Shown: positions 47,701 to 59,602 of the stretch, one piece after another | How positions within the stretch are numbered: position 1 is the first letter of the stretch | Layout: every line of letters starts with the position of its first letter | Assembly: GCA_900312665.1 (NCBI GenBank) | Contig: ONZQ02000004.1 | Span: 2,386,693 to 2,450,692, forward strand | Length of the DNA stretch: 64,000 bases | Source: Cephalotrichum gorgonifer | Taxonomy: Eukaryota; Ascomycota; Sordariomycetes; Microascales; Microascaceae | Reading direction: 5' to 3' | Made by a program: the position numbers and the translations under genes | Notes under the pieces: model-generated | Databases searched by the model: none | Told to the model about the DNA's origin: nothing | The model's input: the letters and a program-made list of their open reading frames with translations, nothing else

Positions 47701-50700
47701 TATCAATCCTGCCAACGGACTGTTCGAGGTCATGGGGGAGAGGGAGAAGGGGAGAGACGAGAGAAGGGGGTGGACGTATTATTACCCTCGAAGAACCGGG
47801 GTCCTGAGCTGTACGCGGTACTTGTACTCGCAGAACCCCAACCCGCTTCCAATGGCCCAATTCCCCATCCATCGCCCATTTCCAAGGTAGGACGCCATGT
47901 ACGAGTTACAGGTACCGGTAGAAGTACTCGGTACAAGTTCCTCTCTCCCTCCCTCCCGCCCGCCGTACAGGGCCAACTCCCATGCAAGGACCCCGATTAA
48001 GGCTACGGTGGAGCGCGTTCTCGGTTCAAGGGGGAGGGAGCGAGCGGAGGGGTAGTATGGGAAATAAGAAAAAAAATTGCAAGAAGTTTTCGGGGTGGTT
48101 GTCTGCCAGGCCAAAATGATTTTCCATTCCTCTCTAGGCACGGGATCGGGCCGTCGAGGGGGGCGGATGGTGTTTCTTTGTTTGTCCCGATTCTCCAACA
48201 ACCTACCTATTGGAAGGAGGTGCGAACACTATAACTACTCAGTAGAAAGTGTACCAGGGTGTCCGCCCCGGGCTGTCACAAGATGGGGCCAACAAACTAT
48301 TACTCGCGCAAGCTAATGCTTCCGGTAGTCAAGCTCGTACTCCGTACCTATTCATACAACCTTCGAGTACCTAGTCATTTGGTAGTTAACTACTGCCACT
48401 GGCTCCGTACTTGTAATGTATCCGCCCACCCCACACACCCTCCCACCAGGTACGAGTGGTCCTTCCTTGCCTTGCCTGGGCGCCCAGTCAGCCACACCCT
48501 CTGAGAAGGTACTCGTACTACCTTGGCGGCCTTGAACCGAGAGTCTTGAGAACCAACATGTGCGCTCATACTCGTTTACCAAGGCAAATAGCCACGGGGT
48601 GTTCGAGGATTGACGGGGCGATCCCGGGCAGCAGGATGAGCATTCGAGGTGGGAGGGTGTGGTCTAGTTTCGCACCTGGCCTGGTCACTCACCGTTAATA
48701 TCAAAACAAGAAAGATATTATTATGCTAATACTTGTCGTACTTGGGGTAAGGTCACTACCCCCATCTCACATCCTAGCTCCGTCCGAGTACAAGTACGTT
48801 GGCGCGTCGGCGCGTCGCTGGAGCTAGCGCAAGGTTCGATCGATTCCATCTCGTGGCATGTCCCCTGCAACTGTGCTCAAGAATAAGGGATCTCGACGTC
48901 ATGCCCAGGCATCCGACCGAAAACGTAGTCGTACTTTTCCCCCTACTGCCTAACTCGTACTCACGAGCGCGGGGGGTTTTTGTTCTTCACGGCGCTGTGC
49001 ATGTAGTCTGTGCCTACATAGCCATGCCGGCAGGCACACCAGACCTTCGCTCCGATCCGCTGGCTCACCGCCCGGCACTTTCCTTGTGCCTGAAGAAAAT
49101 CCAACAGACGAGAAATGAAATGTGGGAAATGCCTGGTTAATAGGATATTATCAAAGTGGTCTTAGGAAAAGAGGAGGGGGAGAGGGGAATAGAAGCAGCA
49201 CCCCCCATTCCTCGTTTCGGAAGTTCACGAAGCGGCTTTGCTCTGCGTAAGGAGCTGCGGGTACAAATCGTTTATTTGGAAACTGCCGCCAGAACACCAA
49301 AGAAGAAGGAAACAGGGAAGAGGACGAAGAAGAGTTGCATTTTGTTTTTTGGCGATAGACGCCGCCGCCGTTTATGGGCGCCTACGGGCATAAAAGTACT
49401 ACTCTTGCCCCCCCTCCTCCTTGACCCTGTCTTAGAAGAAGATGCAGGTCCGTCGTTTCTCCTGGTCGACAAGGGGTCCCCTGATTCCAACGCATTTGGC
49501 CCCCCCGTTGGCTCCCTTTCGTCCGCTTTTTCTTTTCTTTTTCTTCTTCTGGTTCAGCTTACATGGTTGTGTCAGCCGCCGGAGGGCGAGCCAATCCCGC
49601 CGCTCGGGTCCAAGGGCGGCGGGTGTACCCCACGTACTTGTACCGAGAAACTGTGGAGTGACGAGGGGAGCCTTATTCTTCAAGTACTCTTTCGTACTGG
49701 ACGAAAGGCGAATGATGGGAGAAGATGGTCTGATGATGAGGGTGTGGAGGGACGGGCTCCTGATGGGGCGTTGTCTTCGAGTGGTAAGGCTCTCTTCATC
49801 CCAACCTGCTCGTGTCAAAAATCAAGGAGGGATTTATCGTCTTCTCTACGATTGCAGTTTCATTTTCTGTCTCATTTGCTTGTACATTTGGTTTCTCGTA
49901 ATGCCTGCTTGTCGGCGTGCACCGCTGCGCATCAGCACCTGTGTAATACGAATACTTCGCAGAGTACGTAGTAATAGTATTTCCAGCCCTGACCCGAACA
50001 GATGGGTAAGGAATTTGGGGGGGGGGAATGGGGGATGATGGGAAATGGGAAGGAACAGTGAATCCGATTTACTCTCCGGATGGGAACCCATTACACACGA
50101 CACACCACATGAAGGGGGCCGTGGAGGTCGGGGGTTCCAGGGGGGCCAGGCCAGGGACAGCCCTGTCCTGGCTCGCCACGAGGGAGGGAGGGATCAGCTC
50201 TGTGCCGTGCAACCTTTTTTCTCCCCCCTTTCGGGGGCGAAAATGCGACTGTCTCTGTACGAGGACGAGTACGAGGAGGAGAATTACTTACCGAACTCCG
50301 AGGGGGCCAGGCAGGCAAGCCTCTCGCATTGCTTGTACGAGTGCTCGGTACGGGTATTATTAGTTCCAGTATCCATGATAGCCGTAGGAAAGTACACAGA
50401 CGGACGGCCCGCGCTGCCACATGACGGCTTCCCTTCACAGATGACCGACAGCTGGGACGACGTCAAATTGAAGATGCTCTGATAGGCGGAGAAGGCCTGG
50501 TGTCAAAGTACTAGTAGCAGTACATTGTACTTGGGCATGTAGTGGTGGGATTGGATCTTGTTAATACTACATATCTGCATTGTCGACACTCATTATTTTT
50601 CTCTTTCAATTACCGGCTATTTCCCTGGACCGTGCTCTACTTTCGCGCTAGCTAGGGTCAGGGATACTAGTATCATGGATCATGGATCGGGGGATACCGC

Positions 50701-53098
50701 GTCGTTCGTTCCCACTTCCATGGAACGGAAGGGGACTCTCGACAACGGGTTGTGGGGCGGCGCGAGAAATAGCATAAGTGCCTGCAATTACCAGTTGCCT
50801 TCATGTTACCACATACGAGTACGAGTAGTCAGGGCTCGTCCTCGGAGTCCAACAGAAGCTGCGCTTTCGGGCAGAGAACATACGAGGAGTACGAGAGCCA
50901 GGAGCACAAGCAAAGTTGCTCTGTACATGTAGAGACTGGGCTGTGTTTCACCAACTCCAAGGTTGTTTCTAACTATACTTTTTCCCGTTTGTGTTGGATC
51001 CCCCCCTTGTCTCTTAGCTCAATCGGTCGTCTCCCATTTTTGCGCCTAAAGACCAAATACATATCAGTTCTCCACTGGAGCTGCCCACCAGCGTCGTATC
51101 CATCCACCGAACTTCATCAAGTACGAGTACAAGTATCCACGACACGACATGACTAGCGTGGCCGGCCATCCCTTCTTCCCCCTTTCTCCTTTCGAATTCT
51201 AATACCACTGCTCGCCGGTGAGTGCTCGCGCTACCTTAGCCCCCAACCGGCGCGAGAGATGGATGGGACGGACCCTGGCTTGACAATCCGTCAAGTGGTA
51301 TTAACTCAGCCAAGCAAAAGCCGAAACAAGTAGTTCTGGGTGCTGTTATCGCCACGAGTTATCATGTACGAGCATCATGGCGCTTTCTGCAGGGTCTACG
51401 AAGTAGTCCAGGGACCGCCGCCCTCTAACGGCAGAGGCGGTGTTTCGCCCCCCCCTTTGTTTTTCTTTCCCCACCGAATATCAAGATAGTACAAGATAAA
51501 CCCTCAAAACTCGTTTGCAGCTTTACACATAATATGTACAAGACAAACGCAGTTCGTCCGCCTCCCTTCCCCCCCCCCGCGCGCAGGCGGCGGAGCATAT
51601 GCGTTTTTTTTTCGCCCCTCGAGGACGCCACTGCCTCTTTTTATTGCTTTTCCTGGCTATCTCTCTTCCCCAAGACTACAAGGGGAAAAAAGGTAGATTA
51701 TTACCGAGGTATCAGGAGAAGGGGGACCTGCCTTTCTGCGGGAAGAAGGGAGAGGAGCACGTAATTACTTGTAAAGCAGCTGAGAAGCGAAACGGGCAAT
51801 TCCGCCCTCCTCCTATTCTTTGCTTTTCTCCTTCTCTTTACCAGGTTGCGCTCGGGGACCCCTGAAAAAGTGTCGGAGTGTCTTCCCATGGGTTGTGGGG
51901 GGGTGTGGTTGATTCGTTGATCCATCCCTCGCTCCCGGTATCTCCGGCCACTCCGGCTTCGACGACACGGGCAGACTTGGGCCTCCGGGGCAACTAGATC
52001 CTTTCGTCCCTGTCCAAACTCTGTTTCCTGGGTAGAAAACTCGCTTCCAGCTTCTCCAAAGGCCCTCTGCTGCCTGGCTAATCTGCCTACCACAAAAAAA
52101 CCCGTCCACTGGGGTCCCCCCATTCTGCGATGGGAAAGTGGCCACAGGTTATGAGACATAACATGGGACGACCAGTCCACCCCGTTGAATGGCGCTAGGT
52201 AGGCGGACTAGGCAACGGGCGGCCCGTGCCACATGCGAGGAACAGAGTAATAAGCAATTTATACGTAGTTGAGGATGAAGCTTTCATTACTAACACGACG
52301 ATATATCTTGCAACGCCTCCAAGATAAGGAATGGTATGATCTCGAGAAGCATGGATAACGGAAGCATAGGCCCATTTCCATAGGTCTGTAGAGAGAGGAT
52401 TCGAGAAGTTGATTAGGGACGTCCTCCCAGTATGGGACATGCCCCCAACTTGCAGCTAGTGCGTTACGTGGGCGAAGATAATGACACGAGCGGCTTCGTC
52501 TCTGGACCAAGCTGGCATTACTGAACCCTTGATATCCCACCTATATCGCGATGTGGGTCCCAGCCTCTTTAGCCAACCTTGTGGAACTGCTTGTGGAGAG
52601 CCCGTCCTCCCCCTATGCACCTCCCCTTCTTCCCATCCTCCGGCGCGTCTCAGCAACCGTCCGCCTCCCCCGATATATCTGAGTTCGTGTACCTCTCGCC
52701 GTGAAGTTGGGCCGGGCAGCCGGTAGTGGAAGCCCGTCCTCTTCGGCCTCTTCGACCACGTCTTCTCCATGCTCCAGTTCCACGCGGAGCGACAGAGTCG
52801 CGCGTGCAGGGACTCGCTCTTAAGTATCTGGTGGATGGGGAGGCGGGTGTAGTAGTGCGTAGGGATATTCGTACGGCGGTCTTGGTTGCGACGATGGCGT
52901 CTAGATGTGAAAAGGCAGGTCCGGTGAGGCGGATGAGTCGAAAAGTCGCATGACAACACCACACGCATCGAGCGAGACCAGGACGGTCAAAAAAGGTCCT
53001 GTACCGATAACCTTTGGTGCCGGCCACCTCAACATTTGGCTCCTGTCAACCCTGTTAAACTTCCCTATTAAACTTCCACCTTCTCACGTGCTCTTTCC

Positions 53099-53106
53099 CT
53101 ATATAA
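53099..53106 (+). promoter_or_regulatory. TATA box of the HNH gene
   Basis: ctatataa lies 45 bp before ATG 53150. This short distance leaves little room for a leader, so translation may instead begin at the next in-frame ATG, 53276. Confidence 0.55.
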
Positions 53107-53149
53107 CACTCTGCCATCCATACCTTCCCTCTCAAGCTTTCTCGAGGGT

Positions 53150-54883
53150 ATGGCAACATCGACGCCTCAAAGCCTTCCCCGCTTCGACTCTCTCTCACTC
53201 ACACCTGCCCCCTCTATACAGCAAAGCACCAAACAAGTGTTGTGGTCTACTTCGCATCGAGATAGTTTTAAGAAGATGGCGCGAAGCGACGACGAACGAG
53301 CCCAGATACATGGAGATGTCAATCTATTCCTAGATGCACGGTCAATACGACCATCCGACTTTGACGTCCTCTCCCAATGCTTGCGAGATCGACCGCAGGG
53401 AATCGAAGTACCGAAACCAGTCGTCCCCGAAAGTGAGATAGAGGAGCGCCTCGCGCTCGGCGGGAAGATGCGAACACTCATGGAGGGCCCCATGCCAGAG
53501 GAAGCCACCACGATTTACCAGGAGAATCACCAGTGGACCGCGTTTCAGCTATCCATCATCATGGTTATGCCACTCGAGAACCTCCGTCAGCTGCCTTGGG
53601 GTGCTCTATGTCTTGAGACCAAAGTGCTGGCTAAGATGTGTATGTTGGTTAATGTGCTTAACCCAGCCGGGATCCTTCACTCAACACTAACAAAACCCCA
53701 GTTTTGCAGAAAAGCCTCGAAGGATGTCAGGGCAGCGCATCTCTGTCCCTCGAGCGAAGCAAGTCTGAGTCTTCGACTAGGACTGGAAAGCGGAAGTCCT
53801 CGCCGGATCCAGATGCCAGCTACGATCCCGCGGAGAAAGACTACGTCCACAGAGATGCAAGGGAGGCTCGCAAGGTAAGTTCGACATCAAACTGCCATCG
53901 CCAATGGTGGCGGGACACTGTATATTCCGTATCTTATGCCATTACAGTGTCTCGAGCGAGACAACTTCGCCTGTGTTTTCCTCGGCACAGCCAACCCAGA
54001 AGCTTGTCACATCGTTCCGTTCGCTTTCAACTCGACCAGATCCAACCTGAATCATGTCAGTAGTCTACTCAGGGTTTACCGACTGTTTTGGCCGGAGATG
54101 AAGCCGGATTTCAATTTGCTGCTAGAGGGCCAGTTAGGCTCCTCTGACAAATGTTGGAATATGCTGTCGTTAAATCGACAAATGCATATCTGGTGGTCCA
54201 AGGCATACTTCGCCATTAAGTGCGTTGGTATCATGCCGAGCGGTGACGGGAAGTCGACAGTTCAGATGCGGTTCCATTGGATGCAGCGACGAATACTGGA
54301 GGACCCGAATCGCAAGATCTGCCTCGACAAGGGCAGAAGCAGGGAGGAGATATGCGCCGGCAAAGGCAAGGGCAAGGGCAAGGGCAAAGGCAAAAGCGAG
54401 AGGGGGCGGTCTTCGGTGGGGGATGGCGAGGACAACAAGAACGTCGACGACGGAGTCGGTGAATTCGAGGCCAGGAAGTTCGTCCGCGGACCGGAGGCGT
54501 TCTACGGCAGCTCTGACATTTTGGGCAAAGGCAAAGGCATCGTCTCGACGGCCGACACTCTATCGGGCCGGTTGCTCCATTCGGGTCGCATCTTCGAGAT
54601 ACGGATGCCCACTCAGGACGCCGAGAAGATGAAGGCCATGCTAGACCTCCAGTGGGCGTGTATTTTCATCTCTGTCATGTCCGGCGCTGCGGGATGGCCA
54701 AATTTCCTGTTCGAAGATGGGGACGAGGACGAGGACGACGGTGGTGTCGGTGGCGCTTGGGTCGATGAATGGCTCGAAACGGCCTCCTTTACCTCCCCCC
54801 CACACGCGCCGGCGGACATCCCAGAGAGTAAAACCATGTCGCCGGTGGACGACACAAGCGCATCTTCGGCGGCGTCTTCCTAG
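53150..54883 (+). CDS. HNH-domain protein (fungal HNH nuclease-like family)
   Basis: Three exons, 53150-53639, 53702-53874 and 53948-54883, give 532 residues; a start at 53276 would remove 42. The HNH_2-type core (compare PF13391) spans about residues 222-320: CLERDNFACVFLGTANPEAC followed by the metal-site HIVPFAFN, then LLRVYRLFW, and later DKCWNMLSLNRQMHIWWSKA, where Asn and His of the fold are expected. This family is abundant and variable in Pezizomycotina and its members are mostly uncharacterised; nuclease activity is inferred only from the fold. After the core comes a Lys-Gly repeat (KGKGKGKGKGK, about 360-371) and an acidic stretch (EDGDEDEDDGG). Intron 1 ends with a cactaac branch and a ccccag acceptor. 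Confidence 0.85.
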
Positions 54884-56471
54884 CATTTGGTCGACATGCC
54901 CACCCGGCCGCGTACGGAATCTCAGAGCCGCGAAAGGTCGCCCGATGAGCAACCTCGACCAGACGCTCCAGCCCAGCAAGCTCCCCAAGCTCCAACTCAA
55001 GCCCAGCGAGCTCCTCAGGAACTAGGGCCCACCTAGGGGACTACAATGAGACGAGAACAAGCCGGCCTAATGTAGCAAGTGGTCACATTCCGAACGAGAA
55101 GGGGATCCTTGGAAGCGGCAAGCAAGGCATTGGGCGCTAGGCGGGTATTTTGCCCTTACTTCTTTGTTCTGTTTTTCGGGTTCATATATATATAAAATAC
55201 ATGTACTAATGGTCCACAATTGGCTAGCTGTTTTTCATGAAAAGGAGCCCCTTGCATGGTGTTTCAAGCCAGGAGTTGTGAAGATGGGCTCAGTACTTGT
55301 ATGCTAATAATTAAGCAGCAACCCGATCAGTGAGATGGAATTCTGAGGTAAAAATTAGGAAATAAAAGACGACAGGTTACCGAAAAAGGAATTGGATGGT
55401 ATCGGAAATATGCACGACATCAAATGAAGGTGAAAGAAACAGCTGGGGGGAACATCTGGTCGTGATCCGCGTCAGGGGCGTCTGATCGACGTCAGTTCCT
55501 CGTGTAAGTACATGTACAGATTGGGAGATCCCCTCGGTAATGACCGGTCACGAGCACAAGAATGGCCACTTCGAGCTCCTCGCTAGATAACAGGCTTGGG
55601 GTCCCTGTTGTCAAGGCCAACCTGTTTTTGGGGGGCCTCGGCGTAGCCTTTCAGAAGCTCACTCACTCACCGTTCACCTCAAACTGTTTCGTCTCATGTT
55701 CCTGGGCACCTACGTGTACATCCTAGACACACACCCCATCCTGGATAGCATGGATTGCCAGCCAGGTACACATGGGAGTGAATGGGACATGCTAATAACT
55801 GCACATCTTTTCTTTTCTTCCTCTACAAGTAGACCTTCTCGATTCCGTCACTTCCCGTCCTAATATCAATACATGTAAGTCTTGGCCGTACAACACATCC
55901 ACACTCCCATCGTGATGCGCAATATCCCGTCCCGAATCCCGGTTCAAATTCTCGCGCTCAGCATCCTCGCCCGACGCGCGCGTGATCGTCTTGCCCTGTC
56001 CATCCTGCAATTCGCCCCGGATGAATCCTCTAACTCCTTCTTCTCTGCTCCCGATGGGAAAGCGGTAGCGGGTTAAACCGGGAATATCGGAGCTGTGGGA
56101 GTCAAAACAGCGCCGGTGTAGTTTCCTTCCTGCTAGAGAGGAGGTTCTAGTGCCCACACTAGAAGACACCGAGAATAAGTCCCCAGCAGGCCCGCCACGA
56201 CACAACCTGTCAAGGGACAGAGGAAGGAGCATTGTTGATATTAGTCTTTTTTTTTGCCCTCTCCACGTTTCCCTACTGTGACTAAGCTCTCATGAGGTGG
56301 CATGTTGGCCGGGTGCCAGGAGAAATGGAGAAATGGGAGGCAGGCCTTGCACGAAACCTCGCTGCCTAATTCTCAAGTTCTCTTCTCTCTCCCCGGAGTT
56401 CGCTATCTTCCCATCTTGATTTCCATTATTTTCAAACTTAGCATTTCAGTAAATAGTAAAGTGACAAAAAA
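54884..56471. other. Intergenic, 1.6 kb
   Basis: There is no supported gene. An AT run (atatatatataaaata) lies near 55184-55198, and acatgta-type palindromes occur near 55200, 55505 and 55872. Confidence 0.45.
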
Positions 56472-57138
56472 ATGACCAGCCGCGCCATCTACCTAGCCGT
56501 ATCCAACCGGTCCTCCCGACAGCGCGGCCACTTCGCCATATTCATCCCCAACGAGCCGGTGTCCTCCGCGGCGACTCCGCCCTACGCAAGGCTAGTGGCA
56601 CCATCATCCAAGTCGTCGGCGAGCCCGTCATGCAGGGGTACAAGCTGGAGTTCAAGCGGAACTGCGACTGCGAGACCTTGCACCCGGTGCAGAAACTGGT
56701 GCAGTTTGGCCGCGTTGACGGCAAAGATGTGATGGCTACCTTGACAGACCCCTCTGCCGGGGGTGAATTATCCACGGACGACACGCCAAGGAGCAAGCTG
56801 GAGCGGGTGGCGGCTCAGATCCAGCCCCCTCGGAGGGGACAGGACCCCTGGGCGCCTATCGACGGTGTAAGTTGCCCACGCGGAAACGTCATGGGGTAGC
56901 AAAGGGGCCCGCGGGCGTTATTTACCTGACAGGAGTTATGCCTTAGGTCACCACCAGGCGGTGTCAAGAATGGACCACGGAGTTCGTCCAGAGGCTAGAG
57001 GACCAGGGCCTCATCGGCCCTGGGGCACTCGAGAAGGTGCAGGGGGAACGGGATCCCCCGACACATGGCATTTTTGGCTATGGAGGGGGGACGAGAATCC
57101 CTGAAGAAAGAGTGGTATATGGGTTAGAATCAACATAG
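56472..57138 (+). pseudogene. Small conserved fungal protein gene with a frameshift
   Basis: The N-terminal part (MTSRAIYLAVSNRSSRQRGHF, then AIFIP) is read in one frame from ATG 56472. From about 56560-56590 the expected continuation (GTIIQVVGEPVMQGYKLEFK) is in another frame, as if one base were missing. That frame runs to 56866, and an intron at 56867-56946 (gtaagt, ccttag) leads to a last exon with RRCQEWTTEFVQRLEDQGLI and a RDPPTHGIFG end, stopping at 57138. This pattern belongs to a widespread family of about 170-200-residue fungal proteins of unknown function. With one base added, the product is about 195 residues. A 32-base GT-AG segment (56560-56591) would also restore frame but is too short for a normal intron. 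Confidence 0.6.
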
Positions 57139-57341
57139 CGATGGCGAGGGACGGGGTTGTGGTACGGGGAATCAGCTACGGTCTATGCACACTACCTTGG
57201 TTTGGAACACAGTCATAGAGTTTCCACTGATATGTTCTTAGCTCCCCTATCTATTCCGCTGGTATTATGGCTATCTCTCTAAGCAAAGGGAAGAAGAAGA
57301 CGAAGAAAAAGCAGAGTCAATGCAATCCAGTCCCCGCGCCC

Positions 57342-59602
57342 TCAAGCAATATGCGGCACGTACTGGGACCACTGCGGCACCTGGTACGCGCCATCGGGCA
57401 GGTGGGCAAGGTTGATAAAACACTCGACAAGCAGGTAGACCCTGGCCAGGGCATACAGTATGACGGAGGCCGCTACGGCAATATCGAAGAGGGCTTTCAA
57501 GACAGTGAGCGGACCCCTACACGTGAATTCAACCAGGCCGACAAGTATGGTTCCCGTTGATATCTTGTCCTCTTTGTAGTCGCTCCGGAACATTTTGTCG
57601 AAGACTGAGTAGAGTCCGAGCTTGAGGAAAGCATTGGTCAAGAGATCGTAGATCGAGCCAAAGGCCGTAATCCAATCCACCCAAAATGCCGGGGAGATAG
57701 TCCAGGTAAACGCCAGTGCGATCAGGACCCCCGTCGAGGCGACCGCCACGCTGGACGCGCGCCAGAACAGGCGCTCGAGGTCCGTGGCGAACGGGGCGTT
57801 CCAGGCGAGGCAGTGTAGTCCGCCGTACACCAGCCCTATAATCCCGAACGCTAGGTAGAGGGGCCATTGCCCGTCCAGTTCGTCGAGCCGCGGGAAGTTT
57901 CGGACGCGCTCGGCCAGAGTGTTCCGAGGGACGTGCTCCCGGACTTGGACCGCGAGTGTCCAGCGCCAAAGATCGAGGTAGGGGATGCTAACGTGCGGCT
58001 TGGGTTGGCCCTGGACAGCCTCGTGCGACGGGGTTATGACGCCGGTCGGGTGTAATATATAAATATATAAAGTCGACTCCGGGGAAGAAGTCCCCGGGCG
58101 AAATGCTGTGCGTGGCATCGACCGGCGCCGTAGCTGTTAGCACGGTATTCTCCGGGTTCGCGCTCGAGAATATCCTCAAGACAAGATTGGTATTAGCGAC
58201 GTTTCTTGGACTATAGCGGTCGAGGCCGTTGGTGTCCCCCTGTCAGCAAAAGCACTTGGAATGGGGATGGGGAGATGACCCACGACAGCCAGGCGAAGAG
58301 CCGAGCGATACGGTCAAGGAGACTGGGGCTGCGGCGTTTCGATATTAAGTGGCCCTCCTTTCGGACGGGGTCCCACTTTACGGCGAAGGCGAGAAGCCTG
58401 CTGTCAACATCCCGCTCCCATGGGTTTATGGGCTGTGGGTCTATGTCCACCTCGCTCGATACGCACATAGCGGCAACAAGCTTCTCCATATCCTCGCCCT
58501 GGACGGGGATGAGCTCCGGCTCCTCTATGTCGAGCGGCTTCTCCCACCACATGCAGTAGATCAGCAGGGTGCAGAAGGCGTGCCCGAAGGTGTTCAGCTC
58601 GAGAAGGCTGATGGGCAATCGCTGCGCAAATCGCGACAGGCATTGGACGCAGAACCACAGAGCTGTGTTGTGTGAATGGATGTTAGTTGTCTGTATGTAA
58701 ATTCGAACAACACACGCAACCGAGAGAAAAAAAGAGCTAGCTAGTACTAACCTTGGAAACACACCAATAACTTCGCCAGCATGCTCCCTTTGCTCTTATC
58801 CTCTATCCGTGCCCGGGGAAGGTCTGGGATTAGTTCTGGCCGGTGTTCCTCCAGGAACAGGAGCCCCTCTTCCGTTATCGCGAGACGAGCTGGTCTATCC
58901 TTTCTTGATCCCCATGCCGGAAACAAGTTCCTCCTGTGGTCCTTGATCTCAAGGGCGAACCCGCCCATGGCCGCGAAGTAGCTGTGGACAATCGTCCATC
59001 CGCGGCCCTTTTTATTATTAGGGCGGACCTCTCCGCTGGTGTCTCCCGGGGTGTCACCTAGGTTGCCTTCGGGAGTGTTCTCCGAAGCATCTTCCGGGGT
59101 ATCTTTCGTGTTACTTCCCGCCGTCTTTCCAGAAGGGGCGTCTTCTGGTGTCTAGATGTCGGATCTCAAGGTTAACATAGCCAATGACGACGACATGAGA
59201 TATAGAGCACAAACCTACCTCGACATCTGGCTTCCGCCCTTCTATCGTTTTGTTCATTTTCTTGGTTATATTCCTCGCGACTGTGTACTGCTTGAACGCA
59301 GCAAAAGCGACCTGGGAAATTGCTTAGCTATGTGCGTTTGGTTCAGCTGTCGGAAGGGGAAAGGTTGATGACAGTCGCACCAACTCCGGCGCGAGAAAGC
59401 CGAGTATCATCCAGCCAAACTTGCGCCCTATCTGCTGCCAGTGCCCGCGGTGAGCCGGGACGTTGAGGTGGACGGCCGTCCAGACGCAGAGGCCGAGAGT
59501 GATGATGCATGTTGACAGGATGGAGTAGGTGCCGCGTTCGCGGGGCTCTGGTCTCCAGTTGGCGGCGTTGGGAGTCGAGCTATTTCCAAAGATCCTCTCC
59601 AT
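57342..59602 (-). CDS. Multi-pass fungal membrane protein, uncharacterised
   Basis: Exons on the minus strand: 59381-59602, 59219-59311, 58752-59151, 58256-58662 and a last one ending at 57342. Its acceptor is uncertain; 58133 keeps frame and gives about 637 residues, but a better branch site (gctaat) points to an acceptor near 58175 in another frame. The protein belongs to a common fungal family of integral membrane proteins. It starts with an RGTYSILSTCIITLGLCVWT-type first helix and a KFGWMILGFLAPEL segment, continues through MGGFALEI, LTxEG-like ITEEGLLFLEEHRPELIPD and LWFCVQCLSRFAQRLPISLL, and ends with several hydrophobic helices. Between helices is a Thr/Pro/Glu-rich linker with repeated DTPE, NTPEG and DTPG units. 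Function is unknown in the family. ATG 59600-59602 gives a first exon in the expected register. Confidence 0.7.

Larger units (their letters stand above)
42207..53098. other. Gene-poor region of about 10.9 kb
   Basis: No frame with a domain, spliceable exon chain or coding bias was found. Open frames such as 49156-49971 (plus) and 52456-52968 (minus) are low-complexity or lack support. The region is dotted with short motifs of the kind TACTTGTA, TACAAGTAC and ACGAGTAC, for example near 44241, 45890, 46630, 47008, 47445, 47818, 48407, 48785, 49634, 50815 and 51120. Small microsatellites are present. MED15's 5' flank makes up its left edge. Confidence 0.5.

Noticed and set aside
49156..49971. 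Plus-strand open frame of about 270 codons in the gene-poor block
   Set aside because: It begins at a non-ATG codon and shows no domain, no consistent codon bias and a mix of low-complexity stretches. It is likely chance.
52456..52968. Minus-strand open frame of about 170 codons
   Set aside because: A middle stretch looks mildly protein-like, but there is no recognisable family, start or intron structure. Too weak to annotate.
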